A stretch of 64,000 bases of DNA. It comes from Sphingosinicella sp963974575 (GTDB taxonomy: Bacteria; Pseudomonadota; Alphaproteobacteria; Sphingomonadales; Sphingomonadaceae). Positions 37,901-47,218 of this stretch are shown here, one piece after another. The notes under the pieces were generated by a model, which was not told where the DNA came from, did not search any database, and was given only the letters and a program-made list of their open reading frames with translations. Each line of letters opens with the position of its first letter. Within the stretch, counting starts at the first letter, position 1. Made by a program: the position numbers and the translations under genes. The stretch lies in contig NZ_CAXBBQ010000009.1 of the NCBI RefSeq assembly GCF_963974575.1, positions 1 through 64,000 on the forward strand. The letters are read 5' to 3'.

Positions 37901-38451
37901 ATCCGCTTGGAAATCGCGATCGCCGCCCGGCACCCCGCGCGGATCGCGGCGGAAAGCAGCGGATAGGCGGGCGCCTGCTCGGCGCCGTGCGCAATCGCCG
38001 TATCGCGGTGCTCGCGTTCTTCTTCGGCGAATTCCTCGATACGCGCCTTCAGCTCGGGATCGCTGTCGCCAAGCGCTTCGGCCTGCTCGGCATAGTGGCG
38101 GTCGATCTCTGTCTCGATCGCGGCTGTGCACGCCATTGCCGCGCGCGGCCCCATCAGCGCGGTCGCCGCGCCGAGCGCATAGCCCGCGACATGCCAGAAG
38201 GGCGCCAGCGCCGTCGGCCGGACGCCCCGCTCCACGACCATGCGATTGAACACGTCGAGGTGGTGCTGCTCCTGCGCGCGCATCCGCGCGATCTCGGTGC
38301 TGTCGGGATGGCGGTTCCCCATCACCGCGAGTTGCCCCTCATAGATGCGGGCGGCGCCATATTCGCCCGCCTGATCGACGCGCAGCATGGAGGCCGTGTC
38401 CGCGCCCCGGTCGCCGGGGAGGGGATGTTTCAGCGTTTCAGGATCAGCCAC
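37897..38451 (-). CDS. coq7: Coq7-type demethoxyubiquinone hydroxylase
   Basis: Di-iron monooxygenase of the late ubiquinone pathway, 184 residues. The iron ligands are visible: Glu in DQAGEYGA, E..H in RAQEQHHL, ETEIDRHY and EEEREHRD. The C-terminal part holds hydrophobic surface helices for membrane association. It overlaps dsbB by 22 bp and ends the long minus-strand gene string that starts at 48809. Confidence 0.92.
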   Translation of the reverse strand: MADPETLKHPLPGDRGADTASMLRVDQAGEYGAARIYEGQLAVMGNRHPDSTEIARMRAQEQHHLDVFNRMVVERGVRPTALAPFWHVAGYALGAATALMGPRAAMACTAAIETEIDRHYAEQAEALGDSDPELKARIEEFAEEEREHRDTAIAHGAEQAPAYPLLSAAIRAGCRAAIAISKRI

Positions 38452-38894
38452 AGCGCGACTCCTGCGATCAGCCCGGAGAATATGGCATTATATCCGGCCA
38501 TCGAAATGCCCGCCAGCGACCATGCGATCTGGTCGCACTGCACGACCGGCGTCGCCATCACGTTCGACAAGAAGTCGCCGGAGCCAAGGTCCGTGGCACT
38601 GCACGCGCTCGGGCCCTGCCACCAGCGCTGCTCGACGCCCGCGTGGAACACGCCGATGCCCGCCGTAACCAGTTCCGCGAGCGCGGCGAGAAGCAGCAGC
38701 GCGCGCTTGCCCGCGCCCGGCACGAACAGCGCGAGGCTGGCGAGGATCAGCGCGATGGCGTGCGGCCAGCGCTGCCAGATGCACATCTCGCACGGGTGCA
38801 GCCCGCCGATATGCTGGAATGCGAATGCGCCGCCCAGCAGCGCGGCCGGCCCAAGCAGAAGAAGCAGATGCGCGCCGCGCAGCCGGTCAGCCAT
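38430..38894 (-). CDS. dsbB: disulfide bond formation protein B
   Basis: Inner-membrane quinone reductase that reoxidises DsbA, 154 residues. Four hydrophobic segments are present. The first redox pair is CEMC after HIGGLHP, followed by WQRWPH. A second cysteine pair lies in the second periplasmic loop (GPSACSA and VVQCDQI). ATG at 38894 starts MADRLRG and overlaps the preceding gene by 8 bp. Confidence 0.9.
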   Translation of the reverse strand: MADRLRGAHLLLLLGPAALLGGAFAFQHIGGLHPCEMCIWQRWPHAIALILASLALFVPGAGKRALLLLAALAELVTAGIGVFHAGVEQRWWQGPSACSATDLGSGDFLSNVMATPVVQCDQIAWSLAGISMAGYNAIFSGLIAGVALWLILKR

Positions 38895-39843
38895 TGCTGG
38901 CCTTTCGGGCGACGAGGCTGGCGCCCACAAGCGTCACACCTTCCGCTTCCAGCGCCGCCGACCAGCGCTCGATCTCGCTGATCGTCGTGGAGACGGGGCG
39001 GGCATAGCCGATCGCATAGCCGCGGCGTTTCGCGGTGGCGACGAGGTCGTCGAGGTTGCGGCGGATGTTCGCCGCGGTTTCCGGCTCGTCGAGGAAGCGG
39101 TCGTTGGTGGCTGAAGCGAGGCCTATGGCGCGCGCTTCCTTTTCACCCACGGAGCGCCCGGAGGAGCGCGCGTCCACGTAGAGGAGCCGCTTCGCCTTCA
39201 ACGCATCGAGCACCGGCCGCATCGCGGCGGCATTTTCGGTGAAGGCGCTGCCCATCATATTGGTGATGCCCATCGGCGCCTCAACGCGAGACAGCGCCCA
39301 GTTCAGGCGCCGCACGTTTTCGGCGGGCGCTTCGCCCGTCAGCAGCACATTCTGGCCGGGATTGACGCGCGGGTACGATTTCGGCTGCATCGGCACGGAG
39401 AGCCACACCTCGTGCCCGCCCGCCTTCGCGGCCTTGGCAAGGTCGCGCGAGGCGTCGGCGTAGGGCGAAAAGGCGAGGCTGACAGCGGCGGGCAGTCGGT
39501 CGATCGCGGCCTTCGCAGCAGTCGCGTTCGGGCCAAGCTCGGTAAGCACGATGGCCACGATCGGTCCTGCCGGGATCGGCGCTGCCGATGCGGCGGGCCG
39601 CACAGGCGGTGTTTCACCCGCCGCAAGCCGCGCCTCGTCGATCTCGGGTTTGTCGACGTCGGTGACGGGAACCTGCGCGATTGGCGGCCGCAGCGTGCCC
39701 GCTGTCGCAGCGTCCTTCGCTTTCACCTTGGCTTCCGGCGGCAGCACGCGGCGCGGCTGATCGCCCGTTTGCGCGGCGGCGTGGCTCGGCGCGAGGGGCC
39801 GCAGCAGCTCGACGAACACGGTCGCAAGGCCAATGAACAGCAC
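38887..39843 (-). CDS. divergent polysaccharide deacetylase family protein
   Basis: Envelope protein of about 318 residues in the divergent polysaccharide deacetylase (DUF610/YibQ) family, which often follows envC and ctpA. An N-terminal membrane segment and a Pro/Ala linker lead to the barrel beginning IVAIVLTELGPN. Later landmarks are GHEVWLSVPMQPKSYPRVN, MGITNMMGSAFT and LYVDARSSGRS. Catalysis is uncertain for the family. The GTG at 39843 cuts the membrane segment short. An in-frame CTG at 39903 overlaps the ctpA stop, has AGAGG 7 bases upstream and restores a full hydrophobic helix. Confidence 0.82.
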   Translation of the reverse strand: MLFIGLATVFVELLRPLAPSHAAAQTGDQPRRVLPPEAKVKAKDAATAGTLRPPIAQVPVTDVDKPEIDEARLAAGETPPVRPAASAAPIPAGPIVAIVLTELGPNATAAKAAIDRLPAAVSLAFSPYADASRDLAKAAKAGGHEVWLSVPMQPKSYPRVNPGQNVLLTGEAPAENVRRLNWALSRVEAPMGITNMMGSAFTENAAAMRPVLDALKAKRLLYVDARSSGRSVGEKEARAIGLASATNDRFLDEPETAANIRRNLDDLVATAKRRGYAIGYARPVSTTISEIERWSAALEAEGVTLVGASLVARKASNG

Positions 39844-39899
39844 GGCGCCGCCAAGCGCGAGCAGCAGTCCCCGGCCCCGACGGGGGGCGATGTCTTCGC

Positions 39900-41219
39900 T
39901 CAGCGGGATACCTCTGCAGTTTGCACCGGCCCCAGCCGGCCGATGATCTTCATCGCATAGTCGAGCTGGTAGTCCTTCACGCCCGCCTTCTCGAGATCGG
40001 CGGCGGTCCGCGTGAAGCGCGGGTTTTCCTTGTCGTCTTCCTCGATGATCTTGTTGTCCTTCACCGCGTCGTTGCGCAGGTGCTGGCGCAGGTCCGCCTC
40101 GCGGATCACGCGGCGTTCCTTGTAATCGGCGTCCGAAAGCTGCGGCACGGTGATGTCGGGTTCGATGCCCGCTTCCTGCACGGAGCGGCCCGACGGCGTG
40201 AAGTAGCGCGCCGTGGTGAGCCGGAGCGCCGTGTCCTGCGTCATCGGGATCAGCGTCTGCACCGAGCCCTTGCCGAAGCTGCGCTGGCCGAGCACGAGCG
40301 CGCGGCGGTGATCCTGAAGCGCCCCCGCGACGATCTCGGCGGCGGATGCCGAGCCTTCATCGACGAGCACGACGATCGGCTTGCCCTTCGTGTCGTCGCC
40401 TTCGCGCGCGTAGTAGCGCTGCACGTCGCCCTTGCGGCGCCCGCGCTGCGAAACGATCTCGCCGCGCTCCAGGAACGCGTCGGAAACCTCGATCGCCTGA
40501 TCGAGGAGCCCGCCGGGGTTCGATCGCAGGTCGACCACGAAGCCGAGCAGCTTGCCGCCCGCCTGCTTTTCCATTGCCGCGATCGCCTGTCGCGTCGCTT
40601 CGCCGGTCTGCTTGTTGAACGCGGAGATGCGCAGGATGCCGATGTTGTTCTTCACTTCGGACTTCACCGGCTTCAGCGAGATGATCTCGCGCTTCAGCGT
40701 CAGCTCCATCGGCTTCTGCTGGCCGGTGCGCACGACGCTGATCTTCACGGTCGTGCCCGGCACGCCCTTCATCTTGTCGACCGCATCATCAAGCGACAGG
40801 CCGTAGATGAGTTCCCCGTCGATATGCGTGATGTAGTCGCCTGCCTTGATGCCGGCCCTTGCGGCGGGCGTATCGTCCGTCGGCGCGATCACTTTCACCA
40901 CGCCGTCTTCCTGGCTGACGGTAAGGCCGAGCCCGCCATATTCGCCCTCAGTCTGCGTCCGCATCCGCTCGAAGTTGCGCATATTAAGGAAGCTGGAATG
41001 CGGATCGAGGCTGGAAAGCATCCCGTTGATCGCGCCCTCGATCAGCTTCTCGTCGGTAACTTCGTCTACATATTCGGCACGCACCCGCTCGAACACATCC
41101 ATCAGCTGGTCGAGCTGGCGATAGGTGCTCGCCGGATTCGCCGCCTGCACGGCGGTCGTCGATGGAATGAGCGCGATCGCCACGGCGGGGATCAGCGTGT
41201 GCAAAAGCTTACGAGACAT
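39900..41219 (-). CDS. ctpA: S41 C-terminal processing peptidase
   Basis: Periplasmic serine protease of the CtpA/Prc type, 439 residues. A signal peptide (LLHTLIPAVAIALIPSTTAVQA) is followed by a PDZ domain (GGLGLTVSQEDGVVKV). The protease domain has the nucleophile Ser in DEGSASAAEI and the general-base Lys in SFGKGSVQT. GGAAGAAGTG lies just before ATG 41219. It stands 93 bp after envC, a partner often found beside it. Confidence 0.94.
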   Translation of the reverse strand: MSRKLLHTLIPAVAIALIPSTTAVQAANPASTYRQLDQLMDVFERVRAEYVDEVTDEKLIEGAINGMLSSLDPHSSFLNMRNFERMRTQTEGEYGGLGLTVSQEDGVVKVIAPTDDTPAARAGIKAGDYITHIDGELIYGLSLDDAVDKMKGVPGTTVKISVVRTGQQKPMELTLKREIISLKPVKSEVKNNIGILRISAFNKQTGEATRQAIAAMEKQAGGKLLGFVVDLRSNPGGLLDQAIEVSDAFLERGEIVSQRGRRKGDVQRYYAREGDDTKGKPIVVLVDEGSASAAEIVAGALQDHRRALVLGQRSFGKGSVQTLIPMTQDTALRLTTARYFTPSGRSVQEAGIEPDITVPQLSDADYKERRVIREADLRQHLRNDAVKDNKIIEEDDKENPRFTRTAADLEKAGVKDYQLDYAMKIIGRLGPVQTAEVSR

Positions 41220-41312
41220 CACTTCTTCCTTGTCGTGACCGGCGGCGCGGCCCTCTCCCAGCGCGTCGGCATCATCATAGCCGCGCGTCGATGAATTGGC
41301 GAGTAACGGATT

Positions 41313-42425
41313 TCAGCCATCGCGACCGGTTTTGCGGACATGTGGCGCGGGATCGATGGGGCGGCCACCCTGCCGGAGTTCGAGGTAAAGCTCGGGCTCC
41401 AGCGATCCCATGCGGCCGATCGGCGTTCCGGCCGAAACCGTTTCGCCGACAAGTACATCGACGCGTTCGAGGCCCGACATCATGCTGAGCAAACGCTCGG
41501 GATGCTGGACGATGACGATATCGCCGTACGTACGGAACGGCCCGGCGTAGGCGATCCGGCCCTTCGCAGGAGCGACGACCTGCGCGCCTTTGCGCGTTGC
41601 GAGTGTGATGCCGCGCGCACGAACGCCGACATGGCTCATGTCAGCGAAGCCTTCCACGATGTTGCCCGCCGCGGGTTGCAGATAGGGGAAGGGGAGCGCC
41701 GCGGCGGCCGTCCGGACAGGCCGGGGCGGCGCCAGCCGCCGTGCGTTCGTTCCCGCGCTGTCATCGAATGCGCCCGCGAGACCGCGCAGGTCCATCGCCT
41801 TCGCGGCCAGCGTGCGCGCCTGCGCGCGCTCCTCATCGGCCTCGCGATCGAGCGAGTCGCGTTCGGCGCGGAGGTCGGCCTGCAGGCCATCGAGTTGGCG
41901 AATCGCCTGCGAAAGCTCGGTGTTGGCGGCGAGCAGCTGCCGCTTCGACGCGACGAGCCGGGCCTGCACGGTGCGGGAGTCGACAAGCGCGCGCCGGTAT
42001 TCGGCGGTGCGCGTCCGAAGCGCTGGTTGAACGGCTTCCAGAAGCGCGCTGACACGGGCGGTCGTGACGGCGGAGGAGGGTTCGAGAAGCACGAGGCCGG
42101 CCGGCCTGCGGCTCAGGGTCTGGAGCACGGCGAGGAGTCGGCTGATCTCGCCATGCTGTGCGGCGAGCCGGGCGCGCTGCTGGCGCCGCAATCGCTCGAG
42201 TCGGGTAATTCCAGCCTCGATGGCGCTCACGCGCGCCTCGCCGTCCTGGATGCGCCGGGCAAGGTCGATCGCGGTCTGCCGCGCGGCGCGCGCCCTGTTG
42301 TCGGCGGCATCGGCGTCGCGGCGCAGCGCGGCGGCGCGGGAGTCGGCCTTCAGCGCATCCTGTTCCGCCTTGTCCGCGGGCGCTGCCGCGGCGAGGAGCA
42401 GGAAGGCGAGGGCCGCGGTTCGCAT
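41313..42425 (-). CDS. envC: murein hydrolase activator EnvC (degenerate M23)
   Basis: Periplasmic activator of amidases in cell division, 370 residues. A signal peptide is followed by long coiled coils (about 25-220) rich in Arg/Ala/Glu. The C-terminal LytM domain has GAQVVAPAKGRIAYAGPF and GDIVIVQHP. The zinc ligands of active M23 peptidases are replaced: the usual HxGxD is HVGVRARG and the HLS site is MMSGL, so it should be catalytically dead. It overlaps rlmH by ATGA. Confidence 0.88.
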   Translation of the reverse strand: MRTAALAFLLLAAAAPADKAEQDALKADSRAAALRRDADAADNRARAARQTAIDLARRIQDGEARVSAIEAGITRLERLRRQQRARLAAQHGEISRLLAVLQTLSRRPAGLVLLEPSSAVTTARVSALLEAVQPALRTRTAEYRRALVDSRTVQARLVASKRQLLAANTELSQAIRQLDGLQADLRAERDSLDREADEERAQARTLAAKAMDLRGLAGAFDDSAGTNARRLAPPRPVRTAAAALPFPYLQPAAGNIVEGFADMSHVGVRARGITLATRKGAQVVAPAKGRIAYAGPFRTYGDIVIVQHPERLLSMMSGLERVDVLVGETVSAGTPIGRMGSLEPELYLELRQGGRPIDPAPHVRKTGRDG

Positions 42426-42847
42426 CAGCCCTCGCGGTGGTAGGGGTGGCCGGCGAGAATGGCCGTTGCCCGGTATAGCTGCTCGGCGAGCATCGCGCGC
42501 ACCATCAGGTGGGGCCATGTCGTCTTGCCGAAGCTGATGAGGAGGTCTGCACCTTCGCGCGTTTCAGCGTCGTGGCCGTCAGCGGCACCGATCAGGAAGC
42601 GGGTTTCGCGCACGCCGTCATCCCGCCAGCGCCCAAGGCGTTCCGCAAACGCCGTGGAAGCGAGGCTTTCGCCGCGTTCATCGAGCGCCACCGTGCGGCA
42701 ATCGCCGGTCGGTGACGGCACGCGGCCGCCTTTGTCGGGAAGCTCGGTGATGCGAAACGGCCAGTTCATCCGCGCGCGGTAGCGTTCGACGAGATCAGCT
42801 TCCGGGCCGCGCCCGATGCGTCCGCGCGCGATGACATGCAGGAGCAC
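42425..42847 (-). CDS. rlmH: 23S rRNA pseudouridine(1915) methyltransferase
   Basis: SPOUT methyltransferase of 140 residues. The knot region has FLIGAADGHD and the C-terminal LMVRAMLAEQLYRATAILAGHPYH, the RlmH signature that ends YHR. The start is a GTG one base after the rsfS stop. The family acts on m3-psi-1915 of 23S rRNA. Confidence 0.94.
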   Translation of the reverse strand: MLLHVIARGRIGRGPEADLVERYRARMNWPFRITELPDKGGRVPSPTGDCRTVALDERGESLASTAFAERLGRWRDDGVRETRFLIGAADGHDAETREGADLLISFGKTTWPHLMVRAMLAEQLYRATAILAGHPYHREG

Positions 42848-42848
42848 C

Positions 42849-43244
42849 TTAGGCGGTTGCGGCCGCCGCCGGCGTCTTGTCGAAGGCCCACATCTTCTCG
42901 AGGTTGTAGAAGCTGCGGACTTCCGGGCGGAACAGGTGAACGATCACGTCGTCCGCATCGATCAGCACCCAATCGGCGGTCGGCAGGCCTTCGATGCGCA
43001 CAACGCGGCCGAGATCCGCCTTGATCTTTTCGGCAAGCTTCTGCGCCATGGAGGCCACCTGCCGTGTGGAGCGGCCGCTGGCGATGATCATGTGATCGGC
43101 GATTTGCGTTTTTCCGCTGAGCGGAATGTCGATGACATCGACGGCCTGATCGTCGTCGAGCGACTTCAGGATGAGGGCGTGCAGCTCTTCGGAGCTTCCG
43201 CCTTCATGGTCGCCGGGCGTTGCCGCGGCGCTATTGGGAGACAA
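42849..43244 (-). CDS. rsfS: ribosomal silencing factor RsfS
   Basis: Binds uL14 and blocks subunit joining in starvation, 131 residues. The core ADHMIIASGRSTRQVASMA, GLPTADWVLIDADDVIVHLF and FYNLEKMW are family marks. No ATG fits. The TTG at 43244 follows the nadD stop by 3 bp in the same frame and has GGGA 6 bases upstream. nadD-rsfS-rlmH is the common order. Confidence 0.92.
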   Translation of the reverse strand: MSPNSAAATPGDHEGGSSEELHALILKSLDDDQAVDVIDIPLSGKTQIADHMIIASGRSTRQVASMAQKLAEKIKADLGRVVRIEGLPTADWVLIDADDVIVHLFRPEVRSFYNLEKMWAFDKTPAAAATA

Positions 43245-43247
43245 TCC

Positions 43248-43853
43248 TTATCCCTTCGGGTTCGTTGCACCAATTCGGCTCGCCCATCCCGGATCGCGCG
43301 TGCGGATCGCTGTGGCGGAGGTGGGATCGAGCGGGATCGAAAGGATCACTATCGCCGGCAACTCCCATTCAGCCCAGAGTTTGGCACGCGCTTCGCCGCG
43401 AATATGCCGCCGAAGCCACGCCATGGCCGGAGCCCGGCGTGCCCGCCCAATGTAATCGCCCCGCGCCATTACGGCAATCGGCACTTCGCGTGCGATGTCG
43501 CGCCAGCGTTTCCAGCGGCTGAACTGCAACAGATTGTCCGCGCCCATGATCCAGATGAAGCGGTGCTGCGGGAACGCGCGCCTCAGTGCGGTGATCGTAT
43601 CGGCAGTGTAGACGGTGCCCAGCGACGCCTCGATATCCGTGGGACGGATGCGCGGGTGCCGTGCAACACGCCGAGCGCACTCCATGCGCGCGGCAAGCGG
43701 GGCCATTCCCGCTTTTTCTTTCAAGGGGTTCTGCGGGCTGACCAGCCACCAGACCTCGTCGAGCGCGAGCCGCCGCAGCGCCTCGATACTGATATGCCGG
43801 TGGCCCTGATGCGCCGGGTTGAATGACCCGCCGATAAGGCCGATCCGGGCCAC
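43248..43853 (-). CDS. nadD: nicotinate-nucleotide adenylyltransferase
   Basis: Makes deamido-NAD from nicotinate mononucleotide and ATP, 201 residues. The nucleotidyltransferase motif GGSFNPAHQGH holds H..GH. WWLVSPQNPLKE and FIWIMGADNL are NadD landmarks. The GTG start overlaps the upstream gene's TAG stop by one base. A C-terminal tail of about 20 residues after SATAIR is longer than in many homologues. Confidence 0.93.
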   Translation of the reverse strand: MARIGLIGGSFNPAHQGHRHISIEALRRLALDEVWWLVSPQNPLKEKAGMAPLAARMECARRVARHPRIRPTDIEASLGTVYTADTITALRRAFPQHRFIWIMGADNLLQFSRWKRWRDIAREVPIAVMARGDYIGRARRAPAMAWLRRHIRGEARAKLWAEWELPAIVILSIPLDPTSATAIRTRDPGWASRIGATNPKG

Positions 43854-44830
43854 TACAGCCCCGCCGCCTGTGCGGCGATTTCGTAAGAGCGGAGCCGGGC
43901 TGCCTGGTCGAAGATCATGCCCGTCACCATCAGTTCGTCGGCGCCGGTTTCGGCTGCGAACGCCTGCATCTGCCGCGCCACGGTCTCCGCGCTGCCTACA
44001 GCCGAGCAGGAGAGGGTGCGTGCGAGATGCGCCTGAAGCTCAGCGGGCAGCGATTCGCGGTAGCCGGGGATCGGCGGCGGCAGTTGCCCGCGCTGGCCCG
44101 TGACCATGCGCACGAAGGCCTGCTGCTGAGACGTTGCGAGTACGGCGGCCTCCTCGTCCGTATCGGCGGCGATGACGTTGTAGCCGAGCATCAGATACGG
44201 TTTGTCGAGGTAGGCAGATGGCTTGAAGTGGTTGCGGTACACCTCGATCGCCTGACTGAGCGCCTGCGGCGCGAAGTGCGAGGCGAAGGCGTAGGGCAGG
44301 CCGAGGTGCGCGGCGAGGCTCGCGCCGAACAGGCTGGAGCCGAGAATCCACACATCGACGTTCGCGCCGCCGCCCGGCACGGCAAGCACTGGGCCTTCGT
44401 CCCGGAAAAAGGCCATGACCTCCTGCACGTCCTGCGGGAAGCGCTCCGAGGCTGCATGCAGGTCGCGGCGGATTGCCTGCGAGACCATCTGATCGGAGCC
44501 GGGCGCACGGCCGAGGCCGAGATCAATGCGACCGGGGTAGAGCGCGTCGAGTGTGCCGAATTGTTCGGCGATCAGCAGCGGCGCGTGGTTCGGCAGCATG
44601 ATGCCGCCCGCGCCGACGCGAATCGTTGAGGTCGCGCCCGCGATATGGCCGATCAGCACCGAAGTCGCGGCGCTGGCGATGCCGGCCATGCCGTGATGTT
44701 CGGCGAGCCAGAGGCGGCGGTAGCCGAGCCGTTCGCCGGTTTGCGCGAGCGCCACGGAATTGGCGAAGGACTGCCGGACGCTGCCGCCTTCGGTGACGGG
44801 CGAGAGGTCGAGGATCGAAAGCGGGATCAT
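43853..44830 (-). CDS. luciferase-like flavin-dependent monooxygenase
   Basis: LLM-class TIM-barrel oxidoreductase of 325 residues, YhbW/MsnO8-like. Marks are PLSILDLSPVTEGGS, LWLAEHHGMAGIASAATSVLIG and RIDLGLGRAPGSD. It would use reduced FMN from a separate reductase; the substrate is unknown. It sits between proA (7 bp) and nadD (one-base overlap), so it is co-transcribed with housekeeping genes. Confidence 0.87.
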   Translation of the reverse strand: MIPLSILDLSPVTEGGSVRQSFANSVALAQTGERLGYRRLWLAEHHGMAGIASAATSVLIGHIAGATSTIRVGAGGIMLPNHAPLLIAEQFGTLDALYPGRIDLGLGRAPGSDQMVSQAIRRDLHAASERFPQDVQEVMAFFRDEGPVLAVPGGGANVDVWILGSSLFGASLAAHLGLPYAFASHFAPQALSQAIEVYRNHFKPSAYLDKPYLMLGYNVIAADTDEEAAVLATSQQQAFVRMVTGQRGQLPPPIPGYRESLPAELQAHLARTLSCSAVGSAETVARQMQAFAAETGADELMVTGMIFDQAARLRSYEIAAQAAGL

Positions 44831-44837
44831 GCCGCCA

Positions 44838-46094
44838 TCAGGGGCGAACCTGCCCGTTGCCGCGTACCACGGTCTTGTAGGTGGTGAGCCCTTCGAGCGC
44901 GACCGGGCCGCGCGCGTGAAGGCGCCCGGTGGCGATGCCGATCTCCGCACCGAAGCCGAACTCGCCGCCGTCCGCGAACTGCGTTGAGGCGTTGTGGATC
45001 ACGATGGCGCTGTCCACGCCCGCAAGAAAACGGTTCGCGGTCTCGGCGTTTTCGGTGACGATGCTCTCGGTATGTGCGCTGCCGTGGCGAGCGATGTGTT
45101 CGGCCGCGCCTGATACGCCGTCCACCACCTTCGCAGAGATGATCGCGTCGAGATACTCGGTGCCCCAGTCAGCTTCGTCCGCCGCCACCACGCGCGAATC
45201 GATGGCCTGCACCGCGTCGTCTCCGCGCACCTCGCAGCCCGCGTCGAGCAGCGCTTTCACGACCCGCGCGCCGGTCGCCTGTGCACCTTCGTCGATCAGC
45301 AGTGTTTCCGCCGCGCCGCAGATGCCGGTGCGGCGTAGCTTGGCGTTGAGCGCGATGGCTTCGGCCTTGTCCGCGTCCGCGTCGCGGTCGATGTAGACGT
45401 GGCAGATACCGTCGAGGTGCGCGAGCACGGGCACGCGCGCTTCGGATTGCACACGCGCAACGAGGCCCTTGCCGCCGCGCGGGATGATGATGTCGATAAG
45501 CCCGGCTGCGCCCAGCATCGCGCCGACGGCGGCGCGGTCGGGCGTGTCCACCAGTTGCACCGCATCGGCGGGAAGGCCTTCGCTGGCGATGCCGTCAATG
45601 AACGCTGCGTGCAGTGCCTTCGATGTGGCGAGCGCTTCCGATCCGCCGCGCAGGATGCAGGCGTTGCCCGACATCAGGCACAGAGCGCCCGCATCCACGG
45701 TGACGTTCGGGCGGCTTTCGTAGATGATGCCGATGACGCCGAGCGGCACGCGCACCTGTTCGAATTTAAGGCCGTTCGGCTGGGTCCAACCCTTGATCGG
45801 CGCGCCCACGGGATCGGGAAGGCCTGCCACGGCTTCCACACCCGCCGCGATGCCTTCGAGGCGGGCATCGTCCAGCCGCAGCCTGTCGAGCATCGCTCCC
45901 GAGGTGCCGCGCGCCTCTGCAGCCTTCACGTCTTCGGCATTGGCGGCAAGGACCGTGGGAGCGGCGGCGCGGATCGCCTCTGCGGCGGCCTTCAATGCGG
46001 CAGCCTTGCGCGCGGTCGGCGTCGCCGCGAGCGTGCGGGACGCGGCGCGGGCGGCGGTGGCCATGTCGGCGATACGGGCTTCGATCTCACTCAT
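44838..46094 (-). CDS. proA: gamma-glutamyl phosphate reductase
   Basis: NADPH enzyme that makes glutamate-5-semialdehyde for proline, 418 residues. Landmarks are VPLGVIGIIYESRPNVT, SGNACILRGG, PRGGKGLV and the catalytic Cys in RRTGICGAAETLL. The C-terminal ARGPVALEGLTTYK is complete. The ATG at 46094 overlaps the proB stop as ATGA. Confidence 0.97.
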   Translation of the reverse strand: MSEIEARIADMATAARAASRTLAATPTARKAAALKAAAEAIRAAAPTVLAANAEDVKAAEARGTSGAMLDRLRLDDARLEGIAAGVEAVAGLPDPVGAPIKGWTQPNGLKFEQVRVPLGVIGIIYESRPNVTVDAGALCLMSGNACILRGGSEALATSKALHAAFIDGIASEGLPADAVQLVDTPDRAAVGAMLGAAGLIDIIIPRGGKGLVARVQSEARVPVLAHLDGICHVYIDRDADADKAEAIALNAKLRRTGICGAAETLLIDEGAQATGARVVKALLDAGCEVRGDDAVQAIDSRVVAADEADWGTEYLDAIISAKVVDGVSGAAEHIARHGSAHTESIVTENAETANRFLAGVDSAIVIHNASTQFADGGEFGFGAEIGIATGRLHARGPVALEGLTTYKTVVRGNGQVRP

Positions 46095-47218
46095 AACAAT
46101 ACCAGATGATCCCTGTGTACCATGGCGGAGCGCGGCGCATAGCCGAGGATGTCTGCCTGCGCCTCGGTGCGCTTTCCCGCGATGGCGCGCGCATCGGCGA
46201 TATCGTAACCCGCAAGGCCCCGCGCAAGCACATGACCGTTTTCGTCGGCGATCTCGATGGCGTCTCCGCGCGCGAACTTGCCGTCCACCTGCCGCACGCC
46301 CGCTGCGAGCAGGCTGCCGCCGCGCTGCAAGGCCTTCACCGCGCCCGCATCGATGGTGAGGCGACCGGAAGAGGTGAGGCGGCCCGCGAGCCACGCCTTG
46401 CGCGCCCGGCTCGCCGAAACGGCGGCGAACAACGTGCAGCGGCCGGTTTCTTCAAGGCGCGCGAGCGGGTTGAGGCCGGTGCCCTGCGCGATGCCGAGCG
46501 GGATGCCGCTCTTGCAGGCGATGCGCGCGGCGGCGACCTTCGCGCCCATGCCGCCGGAGCCCATCGCGGCGCTTTCCCCCAGCGTCACGCGCTTCAGTAC
46601 GGCGTCGATGTCGTCGACGCGCGCGATCAGTTCCGCGTCCGGATCATTGCGCGGATCGGCGGTGAACAGCCCGTCGATGTTGGAGAGGAGCAGCACGCCG
46701 TCCGCCGCTGCGGCCTGGCCGACACGCGCTGCGAGACGGTCGTTGTCGCCGAAGCGGATTTCCTCGGTCGCGACGCTGTCGTTCTCGTTCAGCACCGGCA
46801 CGACGCCGAGGCCGAGCAGCCGTTCGAGCGTCGCGGCAGCGTTGAGGAAGCGGCGGCGATCTTCAAGATCGCCCAGCGTCAGCAGCATCTGCGCGGCAGT
46901 GATGCCCTTGTCGCCGAGCAATTCGGCCCACGCCTGGCTGAGCAGGATCTGACCCGTGGCAGCAGCGGCCTGCGCATCCTCAAGAGAGGCGCGGCCGCCC
47001 TTCGGCAGTCCGAGACGCCGCGCGCCGAGCGCGATGGCGCCCGAGGAGACGACGACGATCCGCTGGCCGCGCGCCCGGCGTTCCGCGATGTCGGCAGCGA
47101 GGCTTTGTAGCCATTCGCGTCGCAGCGTGCCGTCTTCGTCGACAAGCAGGGCTGAACCCACCTTGACGACCAGAGCTTTGCAGTTGCCGGGCGAAAAGGG
47201 ACTCAGATCGGTGACCAT
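46091..47218 (-). CDS. proB: glutamate 5-kinase
   Basis: First enzyme of proline synthesis, 375 residues. The amino-acid kinase domain has ALVVKVGSALL, VVVSSGAIALG, PVLNENDSV and GSGGMGAKVAAA. The C-terminal PUA domain (about 280-365) is present and usually mediates feedback control. It overlaps obgE by 16 bp and proA by ATGA. Confidence 0.97.
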   Translation of the reverse strand: MVTDLSPFSPGNCKALVVKVGSALLVDEDGTLRREWLQSLAADIAERRARGQRIVVVSSGAIALGARRLGLPKGGRASLEDAQAAAATGQILLSQAWAELLGDKGITAAQMLLTLGDLEDRRRFLNAAATLERLLGLGVVPVLNENDSVATEEIRFGDNDRLAARVGQAAAADGVLLLSNIDGLFTADPRNDPDAELIARVDDIDAVLKRVTLGESAAMGSGGMGAKVAAARIACKSGIPLGIAQGTGLNPLARLEETGRCTLFAAVSASRARKAWLAGRLTSSGRLTIDAGAVKALQRGGSLLAAGVRQVDGKFARGDAIEIADENGHVLARGLAGYDIADARAIAGKRTEAQADILGYAPRSAMVHRDHLVLL

